NCBI GenBank assembly: GCA_963726125.1 | Contig: CAVSBG010000013.1 | Span: 434,001 to 498,000, forward strand | Length of the DNA: 64,000 bases | Source of the DNA: JAMXLO01 sp963726125 | GTDB taxonomy: Bacteria > Pseudomonadota > Alphaproteobacteria > Acetobacterales > Acetobacteraceae | Direction of reading: 5' to 3' | Shown: in pieces, positions 33,507 to 44,296 of the stretch | How positions within the stretch are numbered: the first letter of the stretch is position 1 | Layout: every line of letters begins with the position of its first letter | Program-made: the position numbers and the translations under genes | The notes under the pieces: model-generated | Told to the model about the DNA's origin: nothing | Databases searched by the model: none | Seen by the model: the letters and a program-made list of their open reading frames with translations, nothing else

Positions 33507-36139
33507 TCAAAGCCCCCATCGGCGAATGAACCAGACCTTCACGACATGCGTGAGAAATGCGTAAACCAACAGCATCGCGGCCACCAGCGGCCAGTAGAGC
33601 CAGGGCAACGGCGTAAACCCTAGCGCCGAACCCGCCCAGCGTGAACGGCAGCATGATGCCGACTGCGCAAATGATGATCGTTGTCGCGATCAGGGCCGGG
33701 CTCGCATGGCTTTGCAAGAACGGGATCTTCGCAGTCCTTATGATATGGATGATCAGCGTCTGCGTCAGCAGAGACTCGAACGAACCACCCAGTCTGGAAC
33801 AGCGACGGATTGGTCCAGGCATGGAAAACGTACAGCATCATCCCGTAGGTGGCATAGTCGAAGATCGAGCTGATCGGCCCGATGAAGACCATGAACTTGA
33901 AGATGTTGCCGATATCCCACCGCCGTGGCGTGGCCAGGAACTCTTCGTCCACGTTGTCGGTCGGTATCGTTGTCTGGGAGAAATCGTAGAGCAGATTGTT
34001 GGTGAGCACCTGGATCGGCGCCATCGGCAGGAACGGCAAGAATATGCTTGCCCCAAGCACGCTGAACATGTTGCCGAAATTCGAGCTGGCGCCCATTTTG
34101 ATGTACTTCGTTATGTTTCCGAAAATACGCCTGCCCTCAATCACGCCCTCCTGCAGCACCAATAGATTCTTCTCGAGCAAGATGATGTCAGCGGATTCCT
34201 TCGCGATATCGACTGCGGAATCGACCGAAATGCCGACATCCGCGGTCTTCAGCGCCGGGCTGTCGTTTATCCCGTCACCGAGGAAACCGACCACGTGGCC
34301 CTTGGCGTGCAGAGCGCGCACCACGCGTTCCTTCTGCGCCGGTGTCAGCTTGGCGAACACGGTCGTGCGGTCGGCGACGTCGGCAAGCTCCGCATCGCTC
34401 AATTGCGCCATCCTGCCGCCGAGCAGGATCTCTCCGACGTCGAGTTGCACTTCGTGGCAGATCTTGCGCGTGATGACCTCATTGTCGCCGGTGAGGATCT
34501 TCACCTGCACGCCCTTGCTCGCGAGCGCGGCAATCGCCTCACGCGCGCTCTCCTTGGGCGGATCCAGGAAGGCGATGTAGCCGAGCAGCGTCAGATCGGC
34601 TTCGTCCGCTACGGAATACACTGCCTGCGGCTTGTCCATTTCCTTGTAGGCCACAGCGACCACCCGGAACCCGTCCGAGTTCAGCGCGATCGTCTGCTGC
34701 ATCGCGGCGGCGAAATGGCTCTTGTCGAGCCGTCCGATCTCGTCGCCGATCTCGTAACGGGTGCAGACTGAGAACATCTCCTCCACGGCGCCCTTGCAAA
34801 TCAGGATGTGCCTGCCGTCCGCCCTGGAAACCACGACAGAAAGCCGGCGCCGCGAAAAGTCGAAGGGTATCTCGTCCACTTTCGCATAGCCGGCATCGAT
34901 GCCGAGGATCTTGTGGAGATCGACATGCGCCAGCACGGCATTGTCGAGCAGATTGCGCAGCCCTGACTGAAAGTGGCTGTTCAGGAAGGCGTATTGCAGG
35001 ACGTGGTCACATTCTTCGCCGTTGATGTCGAGATGCCGCTTCAGAATGATGCGGTCCTGCGTCAGCGTGCCGGTCTTGTCGGTACACAGCACGTCCATCG
35101 CGCCAAAATTCTGGATCGCGTTCAGGCGCTTCGAGATGACCTTTCTGCGCGACATGGCCATCGCGCCCTTCGCCAGGTTCACCGTCACGATCATCGGCAG
35201 CATCTCGGGCGTCAGGCCGACGGCCACCGCGACGGCGAACAGCAACGCTTGCAGCCAGTCGTGCTTGGTCAGACCGTTGATCAGGAACACGGCCGGCACC
35301 ATGACGGCGATGAAACGGATCATCAGCCAGGTGAAGCTGGCGATGCCTCGGTCGAATGCGGTGGGGACGCGTTGTCCGGCGATCTGGTCGGCGAGCTCAC
35401 CGAAGAACGTGCCGCGTCCGGTCCGCAGTATCACGCCCGTGGCGTAACCCGACACGACATTCGCGCCCATGAAGCACAGGTTCGCCAGATCGAACGGGTT
35501 GTCGCAGTCCTTGTCTTGCGCATGAGCGTACTTCTCGGCCGGCATGGCCTCACCGGTCAGCGCGGACTGGTTGATGAACAGGTCCTTCGCCTCGAGCAGG
35601 CGCAGATCGGCTGGAATCATGTCGCCAGCGGACAGTCGCACGACATCGCCGGGCACCAGGCTCTCGATCGGAATCTCGGTGAACGGCTGCTCGGACCACG
35701 GCGGGCCGCGGCGCACGCTGGCGGTCGTGTGCACCATGGCCCGCAACGACGCGGCGGCGGCATTCGACCGGTGTTCCTGCACGAAGGCGGTGGTGATCGC
35801 CAGTATCACCATCGCGGCGATGACGACGGCCGCCCGAACGTCGCCGAGAAAATAGGAGACGGCTGCCAGGGTAAGCAGCAAGGCGTTGAGCGGATTGCGA
35901 GCGCGGCCCCACAGCTCTTGCAGGATTGTCGCCTTGTGCTCGCGCGTTACCTGGTTGGGCCCGAACTTCTTCAACCGGAGTTCGGCCTCCGCCTGGGTGA
36001 GACCTTCCAAACAGGAGTCGACACCGGCGCAAGCCTCCACGGGCTGGAGCCGGCTGAGCGCCGACAGATGGTGATCGTCCGACGGCCGATTGGACCGCTT
36101 GTCCTGGTGAGGAGCCGCCAGCTTCGAGAGAACGTTCAT
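33507..36139 (-). pseudogene. mgtA: Magnesium-translocating P-type ATPase (MgtA), frameshifted near the C-terminus
   Basis: MgtA imports magnesium using ATP. Present are the cation-ATPase N-terminal domain (GLTQAEAELRLKKFGPNQV), an actuator (PGDVVRLSAGDMIPADLRLL), the phosphorylation motif CTDKTGTLTQD near residue 370, the hinge LTGDNEVITRKICHEV, and GDGINDSPALKTADVGISVDSAVDIAKESADIILL. Two single extra bases, near 33787 (GGTTCGTTCGAG) and near 33640, throw the last transmembrane helices out of frame. Removing both yields 876 residues ending FIRRWGL, the normal length. The start at 36139 is chosen because GGGACGAGG lies just upstream. Either a recent inactivation or a consensus error. Confidence 0.85.
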
Positions 36140-36301
36140 ACAAACCTCGTCCCTGGATTTCGGCACGAGAATCCCGGACCTGCATTGATCCAGATCAGCA
36201 TACGCCCACCGCAGGCCAATAATGTCGGCTCAATCCGGCCCCTGTCGTGGTATTCTCGGAACCTTCATCCGCCGCCCACAAGCTGACCACGGAGCCATTG
36301 C

Positions 36302-37366
36302 ATGGCCATTCAGCCCCCCAGCGTAGCACTCGCCCTGCAAGGTGGCGGCTCGCACGGCGCGTTCACCTGGGGCGTACTGGATCGTCTCCTGCAAGAGGTC
36401 GCCGCCGACAAACTCCGAATCGCCGCCGTCAGCGGCAGCAGCGCGGGTGGCATCAATGCCGCCCTGACGGCCAGCGGCCTCGTCTCAGGCGGCCCCGACA
36501 TCGCACGTCGCAAGCTTGCCGACTTCTGGCAGTCCGTATCGCGCCGCGGCTTCCTTGGCGGCAACGCTTTGTTGTTCGGCGAACCAAACCTGTTCGGTGG
36601 TGTCAACCTGGACTGGTCCCCCGTCGCCATAGCACTGGAGGCGATCGGCCTGGTCGTCTCACCCTACACCAATCCCTTCTACACCGATGCGCTCGCGCCG
36701 CTCGTTACACAAGCCTTCCCGGACGACGATCTGGCTGCGCTGAACTCACCCGGCGCGCCGGTCTTGTTTGTCGGCGCCACGAACGTGGTAACCAACGAGC
36801 GCACTGTGTTCAGCCAACCAGACATCACCGTGGATGCACTGCGCGCTTCCGCCTGCCTGCCGACGGATTTCAAGGCGGTCACTATCGGCGGCGTGCCCTA
36901 TTGGGACGGCGGCTATCTCGGCAACCCGCCACTGTCGCCGCTGCTCGACCACGCTCAGGATCTGATGCTGGTGCTGGTAAACGCCTTCCACCGCGACGGG
37001 ATGCCTCCTCATTCCGCTCCGGCAATCCTCGATCGGCTCAACGAGATCACCTTCAACGCCTCGGTCGTGCTGGAGATCAATGCCATCGAGGCGATCAACT
37101 GCGTGCTGTCGGAACTGGCGGCATCGGGCGTGGACTATGCGGGACGCTACAAGCCGATCCGACTGCATGCGATCCGCAACGACGCATTCGTCGAGCAGCT
37201 CGGCTTTGTGTCGAAGAGCAGCACGTCGTGGGAGTTCCTGATGCGCCTGCACGACGCCGGCTATGCCACGGCCGCGACATGGCTGCGTGACCATCTCGCG
37301 AAAATCGGTGTTGCGTCGTCCCTGGATGTGAAGGCAGAGCTGACACACAAGGTGCTGAAGCCCTGA
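36302..37366 (+). CDS. Patatin-like phospholipase
   Basis: This 354-aa serine hydrolase of the patatin/RssA type has the oxyanion loop ALQGGGSHGAF near residue 12, the nucleophile elbow SGSSAGG near 45, and the catalytic Asp in YWDGGYLGN near 202. It cleaves acyl groups from phospholipids or other lipids in the cytoplasm. No membrane segment or secretion signal is seen. It is divergent from mgtA and converges with the ABC operon, with 25 bases between stops. Confidence 0.88.
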   Translation: MAIQPPSVALALQGGGSHGAFTWGVLDRLLQEVAADKLRIAAVSGSSAGGINAALTASGLVSGGPDIARRKLADFWQSVSRRGFLGGNALLFGEPNLFGGVNLDWSPVAIALEAIGLVVSPYTNPFYTDALAPLVTQAFPDDDLAALNSPGAPVLFVGATNVVTNERTVFSQPDITVDALRASACLPTDFKAVTIGGVPYWDGGYLGNPPLSPLLDHAQDLMLVLVNAFHRDGMPPHSAPAILDRLNEITFNASVVLEINAIEAINCVLSELAASGVDYAGRYKPIRLHAIRNDAFVEQLGFVSKSSTSWEFLMRLHDAGYATAATWLRDHLAKIGVASSLDVKAELTHKVLKP

Positions 37367-37391
37367 CCGAGGCGTCGGGGCCGTCGGACAA

Positions 37392-38381
37392 TCAATTCGG
37401 CAATGTTCCGTCCGCGGCCCGTATACACGCGGCGGCACGGCCATCTGCGAGCGTGGTCAGCGGCGGATCGATTTCCCGGCACCGCGCTTCGGCAAAGCGA
37501 CAACGCGGTGCGAATCGACAGCCCTTCGGCACCGCGGTCGCACTCGGTACATCGCCGCGCAGCATATGCCGATGCCGTGGCAGGTCGGGATGCGAAACCG
37601 GCACCGCCGACAGCAGCGCGCGTGTATACGGATGCACCGGCCGCGCGAACAGTGCATCCGCATCCGCCAGTTCAACGATGCGCCCAAGATACATCACCGC
37701 GATGCGCGTGGAAATATGCCGCACCACAGCAAGATTGTGCGAGATGAACAGATAGGTCAGCCCCAGCTCCTGCTGCAGGTCCTGCATCAGGTTGATGATC
37801 TGCGATTGCACCGACACATCCAGCGCCGACACCGCCTCGTCGCACACGACGAACTCCGGCTTCAGCGCCAGCGCACGCGCGATGCCGATACGCTGGCGCT
37901 GGCCGCCGGAGAATTCGTGCGGATAGCGGTGCGCCGCCTCGCGCGGCAGCGACACGAGATCCAGCGTCTCGGCCACCCAACGGATCCGCTCGGTCGCGCG
38001 TGCCAAGCCCATGGATGGCATAGGCCTCGGCGATGATCGCGCCCACCGTCTTGCGCGGGTTGAGCGAGCCGAATGGGTCCTGGAAGATGATCTGCAGATC
38101 GCGCCGCTGCGCCCGCAGTTCGCGTGCGGCGCAGGCTGGTCAGGTCGGTGCCCTTATGCAGGATCGCGCCCGCTGTCGGTTCGATCAGCCGCAGGAACAG
38201 CCGGCCCAGCGTCGACTTGCCGCAGCCGCATCTCGCCGACCAGCCCCAGCGTCTCGCCTTTCCGTATCGCCAGATCGACGCCGTCCACCGCGCGCACGAG
38301 TGGCGCTGGGCCAAAGCTCGTGGTGCGCACAGGGAAATGCTTGCGCACGCCGCGCGCCTCGATCAGCAACGTGTCGCTCAT
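37392..38381 (-). pseudogene. Dipeptide ABC transporter ATP-binding protein 2 (OppF/DppF-like), frameshifted
   Basis: This is the second ATPase of a dipeptide/oligopeptide importer. It starts MSDTLLIEARGVRKHFPVRT and contains GESGCGKSTLG (P-loop), QDPFGSLNPRKTVG, the signature FSGGQRQRIGIARAL, Walker B FVVCDEAVSALD and the C-terminal oligopeptide region GCRFAPRC. Single extra bases near 38009, 38122 and 38230 break the frame; without them it is 328 residues with no other damage. Its ATG overlaps the stop of ATPase 1 (ATGA). It is the last gene of the five-gene operon. Confidence 0.8.
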
Positions 38382-39368
38382 GCGGGCACGGCCAGCTCGC
38401 CGGACGCGTACAGGCAGGCTGACCTCATGATCCGCCGCCAGCGCGCGCAACAGCTGGCGGCGCCTGCTCGCACGGCGGCTGGCGATACCGGCATCGCGGC
38501 GCGAACCGGCAGCCCGGCGGCATGTGCAGCGCATCCGGCACCGTCCCCGGTATGGTCGCCAGCCGCGATCGCGGCGCGTCGATATCGGGGATCGAACCCA
38601 GCAGCACCTGGGTATACGGATGCGCCGGCGCGTCGAAGATCGCGCGCACCGGCGCCGTTTCCGCGACGCGCCCGGCGTACAGCACCATCACGCGATCGGC
38701 GATCTCCGCGATCACGCCGAGATCGTGGGTGATCAGGATCAGCGCCAGCCCCGACTGCCGCTGCAGGCTGCGCAGCAGATCCAGGATCTGCGCCTGCACG
38801 GTGACATCCAGCGCGGTGCTCGGTTCATCGGCGATCAGCAGCTTCGGGCTCGCCGCCAGCGCGATCGCGATCATCACGCGCTGCCGCATGCCGCCGGACA
38901 GCTCGTGCGGGATAGGCATTGCAGCCGGCTGCGCGGCGACGGGATTTCCACCTGCTCCAGCAGTTCGAACGCCCGCTGCCGCGCCGCGCTGCGCCCGAGG
39001 CCGCCGCGCCAGCGCAGCACCTCGCTCGATCTGCGCGCCGACCCGCATCACCGGATTGAGCGAGGTCATCGGCTCCTGGAAGATCATCGCCATGTCGCGG
39101 CCGCGATGCGCCCGCCACGCCTCGTCGCGGCTGGCCCGCGAGTTCGTCGCCCAGCACGGCGATGCGTCGCGCGCGACATGGTCAGCGCCGGCGGCAGCAA
39201 TCCCATGACCGACAACGCCAGCATGCTCTTGCCGCTGCCGGACTCGCCGACGATGCCGAGCACCTCGCCGGCCGCGACCGTGAAGCAGACGTCATCGAGG
39301 ATGCTGGACCTGTCCGGATGCGCGGTCAGACGGACGGTCAACCCCTCGACCGCAAGCACGTCCGGCAT
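38378..39368 (-). pseudogene. Dipeptide ABC transporter ATP-binding protein 1 (OppD/DppD-like), frameshifted
   Basis: This is the first ATPase of the importer: MPDVLAVEGLTVRL at the start, P-loop GESGSGKSML, QEPMTSLNPVMRVG, signature LSGGMRQRVMIAIAL, Walker B LLIADEPSTALD and the C-terminal GCRFAPRCRYRQPPCE cluster typical of dipeptide ATPases. Seven single extra bases (near 38417, 38455, 38909, 38921, 39020, 39136 and 39167) break it; removing them restores 327 residues, the usual length. Two of them are only 12 bases apart. It starts 2 bases before the permease 2 stop codon. Confidence 0.8.
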
Positions 39369-39370
39369 AG

Positions 39371-40266
39371 CTACAGCTTCATGCGCGGATCGAGCACATC
39401 GCGCAGGCCATCGCCCAGCAGGTTCAGCCCCAGCACGGAAATGACGATCGCCAGCCCCGGAAAGATCATCGTCCAGGGCGCGGTCTCCATGAAATCGCGC
39501 TCGCCGGCGATGATGTTGCCGAATGTGGGCGTCGGCGGCGGTGGTCCGACGCCGATATAGGACAGCACCGCCTCGGCCAGGATGGCGATGGCGAACACGT
39601 AGGTCAGCCGCACGATCAGCGGCGCCAGCGCGTTGATCAGCACGTGGCCGAACAGCAGCCGCAGATCGCTGGCGCCGAGCGCGCGGCCCGCCTCGACATA
39701 CTCCATCTCGCGCACCACCAGCACCGAGCCGCGCACGATTCGCGCGGTGTGCGGCGTGGTGGCGATGCTCGAGCGCGATCACCACGTTGACGATCGATGC
39801 GCCCAGCACGGCGCTGATCACGATCGCCAGCAGGATGGCGGGAAACGCCATCAGCGCATCCATCAAGCCGCATCAGCGGATTGTCGAGCCGGCGGAAATA
39901 GCCGGCGATCGCGCCGATGGTGGTTCCCGCGATGCCGGTGACGATCACGACGAAGAAGCCGATGGTCAGCGACACGCGACCACCATAGATCACGCGCGAC
40001 AGCAGGTCGCGGCCGAAATGATCGGTGCCGAACCAGTGCTCCGCGCTCGGCGGCAACGAAGCCGCGCACGGAAGTTGCTGCGCATCGGATCGTACGGTGC
40101 CAGCACGTCGGCGAAGATCGCCACCAGCGCGACGAACAGCACAAGCGACGCGCCGATGCACGAACGAGCGGTTGTGCATCAGCCGGCGCAACACCGGACC
40201 GGTCAACCGCACCGTCGCATGAAACCAGTTCGCGACCGGATCGATGGGCGATGCCGTGCTACTCAA
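39371..40266 (-). pseudogene. Dipeptide ABC transporter permease 2 (DppC-like), frameshifted
   Basis: This is the second inner-membrane permease. Reassembled frames give HNRSFVIGASLVLFVALVAIFADVLAPYDPM, HWFGTDHFGRDLLSRVIYGGRVSLTIG, and the EAA-like segment YVEAGRALGASDLRLLFGHVL, then GPPPPTPTFGNIIAGERDF near the end, all typical of DppC. The breaks are near 39770, 39867 and 40159 (each one extra base) and near 40057 (one base missing or two extra). The start is probably a TTG at 40266 overlapping the permease 1 stop, because no ATG fits. Product about 297 residues. Confidence 0.78.
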
Positions 40267-41210
40267 GGCGCACCCGCGGGTCGACGACGGCGTACAGCAC
40301 ATCGACGACCAGGTTGATCAGCAGATAGATCACCGCGACGAACAGCAGCGTGCCCTGGATCACCGGGAAGTCGCGGCTGAGCACCGCACCGATCACCAGC
40401 CGACCGACGCCGGGCAGCGAGAACACCTGCTCGATCACCACCGCGCCGCCGAGCAGCCCGCCGGTGACGATGCCGATGACCGTCAGGATCGGCACCAGCG
40501 CATTCGGCAGGCCGTGCCGCATCACCACCACGCTCCATGGCAGTCCCTTGGAATCGGCGGTGCGGATGAAATCCTGGCTGCAGCACCTCCAGCATCGCCG
40601 AGCGCGTCATGCGCGCGATGAAGCCCATCTGTACGGCCGCGAGCGTGAATGCCGGCATCGCCATGCTGCGCCACCAGCCCGACGAAGCTCTGGGTGAGCG
40701 GCACGAAGCCGCCGGCCGGAAACCAGTGCAGCCGCACGGCGAAGGCGAAGATCAGCATCAGGCCGAGCCAGAACTCCGGCACGGACAGTCCGAGCAGCGC
40801 CAGCACCATGATCGACTGGTCGGTCCAAGTGCGCATGCCGCATCGCCGCCAGCAGGCCGGCCACCACGCCCATCACCACCGCGAACACCAACGCCAGGCC
40901 GGTCAGCGACAGCGTCACCGGCAGCCGTTCGACAATGGCGGCGGCAACACCTGCGGTTCAGCAGAATCGACTGGCCGAGATCGCCGTGCAGGATGCGGCC
41001 GTACCAGGCGATCATCTGGAGGTAGAACGGCTCATCCAGGCCGAGCCGATGGCGCACCTGCGGCGAGTTGCTCCGGCGTCGCGCTGGCGTCGAGGAACAC
41101 CGCCGCGGGATCGCCCGGCACCAGCCAGATCACCGCGAACGACATCAGCGACACCAGAAGCCAGCACCGGGACCGAGATCAGCAGCCGCCGGACGATGAA
41201 GCGCAGCCAT
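40259..41210 (-). pseudogene. Dipeptide ABC transporter permease 1 (DppB-like), frameshifted
   Basis: This is the first permease. Reassembled it starts LRFIVRRLLISVPVLALVSLMSFAVIWLVPGDPA, the classic DppB N-terminus. It continues with RHRLGLDEPFYLQMIAWYGRILHGDLGQSI, LSVPEFWLGLMLIFAFAV, and LPGVGRLVIGAVLSRDFPVIQGTLLFVA. Seven single extra bases (near 40576, 40665, 40837, 40952, 41058, 41158 and 41207) are needed to explain the frames; removing them restores 314 residues, normal for the family. The ATG at 41210 itself is followed by an inserted base. It is 25 bases downstream of the binding-protein gene. Confidence 0.8.
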
Positions 41211-41235
41211 CAGCGGCGGACCGGCGTGTCTGCGA

Positions 41236-42805
41236 TCAGGTCTCCAGCCATGTCCCCCACAGGCGCGGGATGCGATACGGCGCGAAGTTCTTGAGCTTCG
41301 AGGAGATCACCTGGAACATGCCGTAATTGCCCAGCGTTCAGCGCGACGGCGTTGTCGTACATGTACTTCTGGAACTCGGCGAAGATCGCCTTGCGCTTGT
41401 CCATGTCCATCTCGGCCAGAAGATCGGCGTACATCTTGTCGATGTTCGGATCGTCCTTGGTCTGCGAGATGCCGTTCGCCCAGATGCTCATCAGCTTGGC
41501 CGGCCCTTCGTATGGCTCGATGCCAAGGCCATGGGTCCAGAAGTGCCAGCCCTTCGGCGTGAAGCCCAGCGTCGAAACTGTCGGCCAATCCGAGATCTTC
41601 ACGTCGATCTTGATGCCGATCTGGCCAAGCTGTTCCTTGATGTCGGTCGCGGTATCGAGTCGGTGGCGGGTGTTGTCGACGATGAAGGTCAGCGTCTCGC
41701 CCTTGTAGCTGCTCTTCGCCAGCCACTCCTTCGCCTTGGCCTGGTTGTTCATGGTTGTACAGCTCGGTCCCGGCCTTCGTGTAATACGGCGAGTATCCGT
41801 ACACCCACCCGCCATCCAGCTTGTAGATGTCGGGAAACGCGATCGCCATCGTTTCTTCCATGTTGAGGCACGCCAGCACCGCACGGCGGAAATTCACGTC
41901 GTCGCACGGCGCCTGCGCGTGATTGAATTTGGCGATCTGTAGCGCGAACGGCAGTAGCTTCAGCACCTGCACGCTGGGGTCGCTGGCAAGCTGCTTCGCA
42001 GTCGGGCCGTCGGTGGTTTCGTTGATCAGCACTTCGCCGGTCTTGATCGCGGCGGTGCGCGCGCCGGACTCCGGCATGAAACGGAAGATGGCGCGATCGA
42101 TGAACATCTCCTTGCGGCCCGCGAACCCGTCGCGCTTGGTGTAGTTGGGGTTCGGCACGTAGTCGGCGAAGCGTTCCAGCGTGGCGTGGCTGTCGGGCGC
42201 GTATTCGACGAACTTCATTGGCCCGGTGCCGATGAATTTGAAGTCCTTCGGCCGGCTTCACCGCTTCCTCGGCGGGATAGATCGCCAGCGGCGTGCCGGG
42301 CGAGGACAGCGTGTCGAGGAAGTTCGACTGCACCTTCTTCAGCTTCACGGTCACCTCGAGCGGACCGGAGGCCTCCATCGTATCGACGGCCATTCAGCAG
42401 GATGGCAGCCAGTCCGATCTTGCGGAAGCGATCCAGCGAGGCGACCACATCCTTCGCATCCATGATCTTGCCGTTGTGGAACTTCACGCCGGGGCGCAGC
42501 GTGAAGACATAGGTCATGCCGTCCTTCGAAATCTCCGCACCCTGCGCGAGATCGGGCACCACACCGGCGTTCTCGTCGCGGGCGTAGAGCGTCTCGTACA
42601 TGTGCAGATTGATGTCGCGCGCGACCTGCGCCGACGTTAGTTGTGCGTCGAGCGACGGGGGGGCCTGCACCAGTGCCACGGTGACGGTGCCACCGCGCTT
42701 CGGCGTTGCCGTCTGCGCCGATGTTAGCGCCGGTAGCCCAACGGTCGATGCCGCCAGGCCGGCGGTGCTGGCCCGCAAAAGTCCGCGACGTGTCAAACGC
42801 GCCAT
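41236..42805 (-). pseudogene. Dipeptide ABC transporter substrate-binding protein, frameshifted
   Basis: This is the periplasmic binding protein of the importer. The signal MARLTRRGLLRASTAGLAAS has a twin-arginine pattern, suggesting Tat export. The mature part has GGTVTVALVQAPPSLDAQL, then DGMTYVFTLRPGVKFHNGK, and GWHFWTHGLGIEPYEGPAKLM near the end. Single extra bases near 41331, 41753, 42252 and 42390 break the frame; without them it has 521 residues ending GTWLET. It is the first gene of the operon, with a gene-free 116-base upstream region holding a GC-rich hairpin at 42891-42915. Confidence 0.82.
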
Positions 42806-42921
42806 GTCTCTGCCCCACTCTTTATTGGCTTGCGGGGATGGTACTGCGGTTTCGAGTGCGGTGCCATGGCATCGGGGCACCCCCTCCATTCCCTCCCCCG
42901 CTTCGCGGGAGAGGGGTGAAG

Positions 42922-43293
42922 CTAATTGCGTTGTGCCAATAATACCGCCGACAGGCCTAGCAACGCCCATCCCACCATCAGCAACGTGCCACCCACCGGC
43001 GCAACGATCGCCACATGCACGCCACCCAGCGCCAGGGCGTAGACAGCGCCGCAGAATAGCAGCAGCCCGATGGCGAACGCCGCGGCCGCCCAGTCGACCA
43101 GACGCCCGCCGCGTGGCGCCCACAACCCGCACGCGAGCAGCGCAAGCGCGTGCCACCCGTGCATCTCCAGCGTGTTGCGCACCATTTGCAGCGCGGCCGG
43201 GTCCAGCCAATCCAAGCCATGCGCTGCCAGCGCTGCCATCGCTACCGCCGTCAGCCCCGCCATCGCGCCTAGCGCGATCCATAGACGTTGCAT
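42922..43293 (-). CDS. DUF423 membrane protein
   Basis: This 123-aa inner-membrane protein of the DUF423 family has four hydrophobic helices. Its start MQRLWIALGAMAGLTAVAMAALAAHGLDWLD and the MHGWHALALLACGL segment are typical. Family function is unknown. The ATG at 43293 is preferred, as 16 upstream codons lack hydrophobic character. It is divergent from the iminopeptidase, 49 bases away. Confidence 0.85.
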   Translation of the reverse strand: MQRLWIALGAMAGLTAVAMAALAAHGLDWLDPAALQMVRNTLEMHGWHALALLACGLWAPRGGRLVDWAAAAFAIGLLLFCGAVYALALGGVHVAIVAPVGGTLLMVGWALLGLSAVLLAQRN

Positions 43294-43342
43294 CGCGCTG
43301 CCCCTGTTCCGCACCACCCGCGTTGCTATACCATCCGGCATT

Positions 43343-44293
43343 ATGCCACGCGGTGACCTGTTCCCCGAGATCGGGCCTTTCGAGACCGGCTACCTGCCGC
43401 TCGCGGCCAACCATGTCATGTACTGGGAGCAAGTGGGCAATCCCCGCGGGCGCCCGGTGCTCTTCCTGCATGGCGGCCCAGGCGCCGGCGCGGGTGCGGT
43501 GCATCGCCGATTCTTCGATCCGGAATTCTGGCGCGTCATCATCTTCGACCAGCGCGGCGCTGGCCGATCACGGCCGCTCGGCAGCCTGGAGGAGAACACC
43601 ACCCAGGACCTGGTATTGGACATCGAGATCCTGCGCCGCCATCTCGGGCTGGAACGCTTGCTGCTGTTCGGCGGCTCGTGGGGATCGACCCTGGCACTGG
43701 CCTACGCACAGGCCCACCCCGAGCGCGTCATCGGCTGCGTGCTGCGCGGCGTGTTCCTCGGACGCTCGATCGAGGTGGAGTGGTTCCTGCACGGCCTGGC
43801 CGCGGTGTTCCCTGACGCGCATGCGGCCTTTGTCGGGTTCCTGCCGGAAGACGAGCGACACGACGTGCTCGCCGGCTACCTGCGCCGGCTGATCGATCCG
43901 GATCCCGCCGTGCATCTGCCGGCGGCCCGCGCATGGTCGGTGTATGAGGGCTCGTGCAGCACGCTGCTGCCGAGCCCGGAAACGGTAAGCTCCTTCGCCC
44001 AGGACCGCACCGCGCTGGGGCTGGCGCGCATCGAGGCCTACTACTTCGCCCACAATCTGTTCCTGCCGCCCGAGGGGCTGCTTGGCAACATGGATCGCAT
44101 CGCCCGCGTCCCCGCGGAAATCGTGCAGGGGCGCTACGACATGATCTGTCCGCCGCGGACCGCTTTCGAGTTGGCCGCGGCGTGGCCTTCGGCACGCCTG
44201 TCGATCGTGCCGGACGCTGGCCACTCGGCACTTGAGCCAGGCATTCGCCGCGCGCTGGTCGCCGCGGTCGAACGCTTCCGCCAAGGGAGATAA
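43343..44293 (+). CDS. pip: Proline iminopeptidase
   Basis: This 316-aa alpha/beta hydrolase releases N-terminal proline from peptides. It has the oxyanion region LFLHGGPGAGAG near residue 40, FDQRGAGRSRP near 70, the nucleophile motif GGSWGSTLALAYAQ near 112, and the catalytic His in PDAGHSALEPG at the end, with the family-specific VQGRYDMICPP. The start MPRGDLFPEIGPFETGYL is preferred; the frame is open far upstream by chance. The 3-hydroxyisobutyrate-type dehydrogenase follows 3 bases later. Confidence 0.92.
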   Translation: MPRGDLFPEIGPFETGYLPLAANHVMYWEQVGNPRGRPVLFLHGGPGAGAGAVHRRFFDPEFWRVIIFDQRGAGRSRPLGSLEENTTQDLVLDIEILRRHLGLERLLLFGGSWGSTLALAYAQAHPERVIGCVLRGVFLGRSIEVEWFLHGLAAVFPDAHAAFVGFLPEDERHDVLAGYLRRLIDPDPAVHLPAARAWSVYEGSCSTLLPSPETVSSFAQDRTALGLARIEAYYFAHNLFLPPEGLLGNMDRIARVPAEIVQGRYDMICPPRTAFELAAAWPSARLSIVPDAGHSALEPGIRRALVAAVERFRQGR

Positions 44294-44296
44294 GCC

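Noticed and set aside
34973..36286. 437-codon plus-strand frame opposite mgtA
   Set aside because: Shadow frame with typical antisense composition.
37566..42500. Programmed ribosomal frameshifting in the ABC operon
   Set aside because: Too many sites, no common slippery heptamer or following structure, and family members elsewhere are in one frame.
42891..42915. Intrinsic terminator behind DUF423
   Set aside because: The hairpin is GC-rich with one mismatch, but no T-run follows on either strand.
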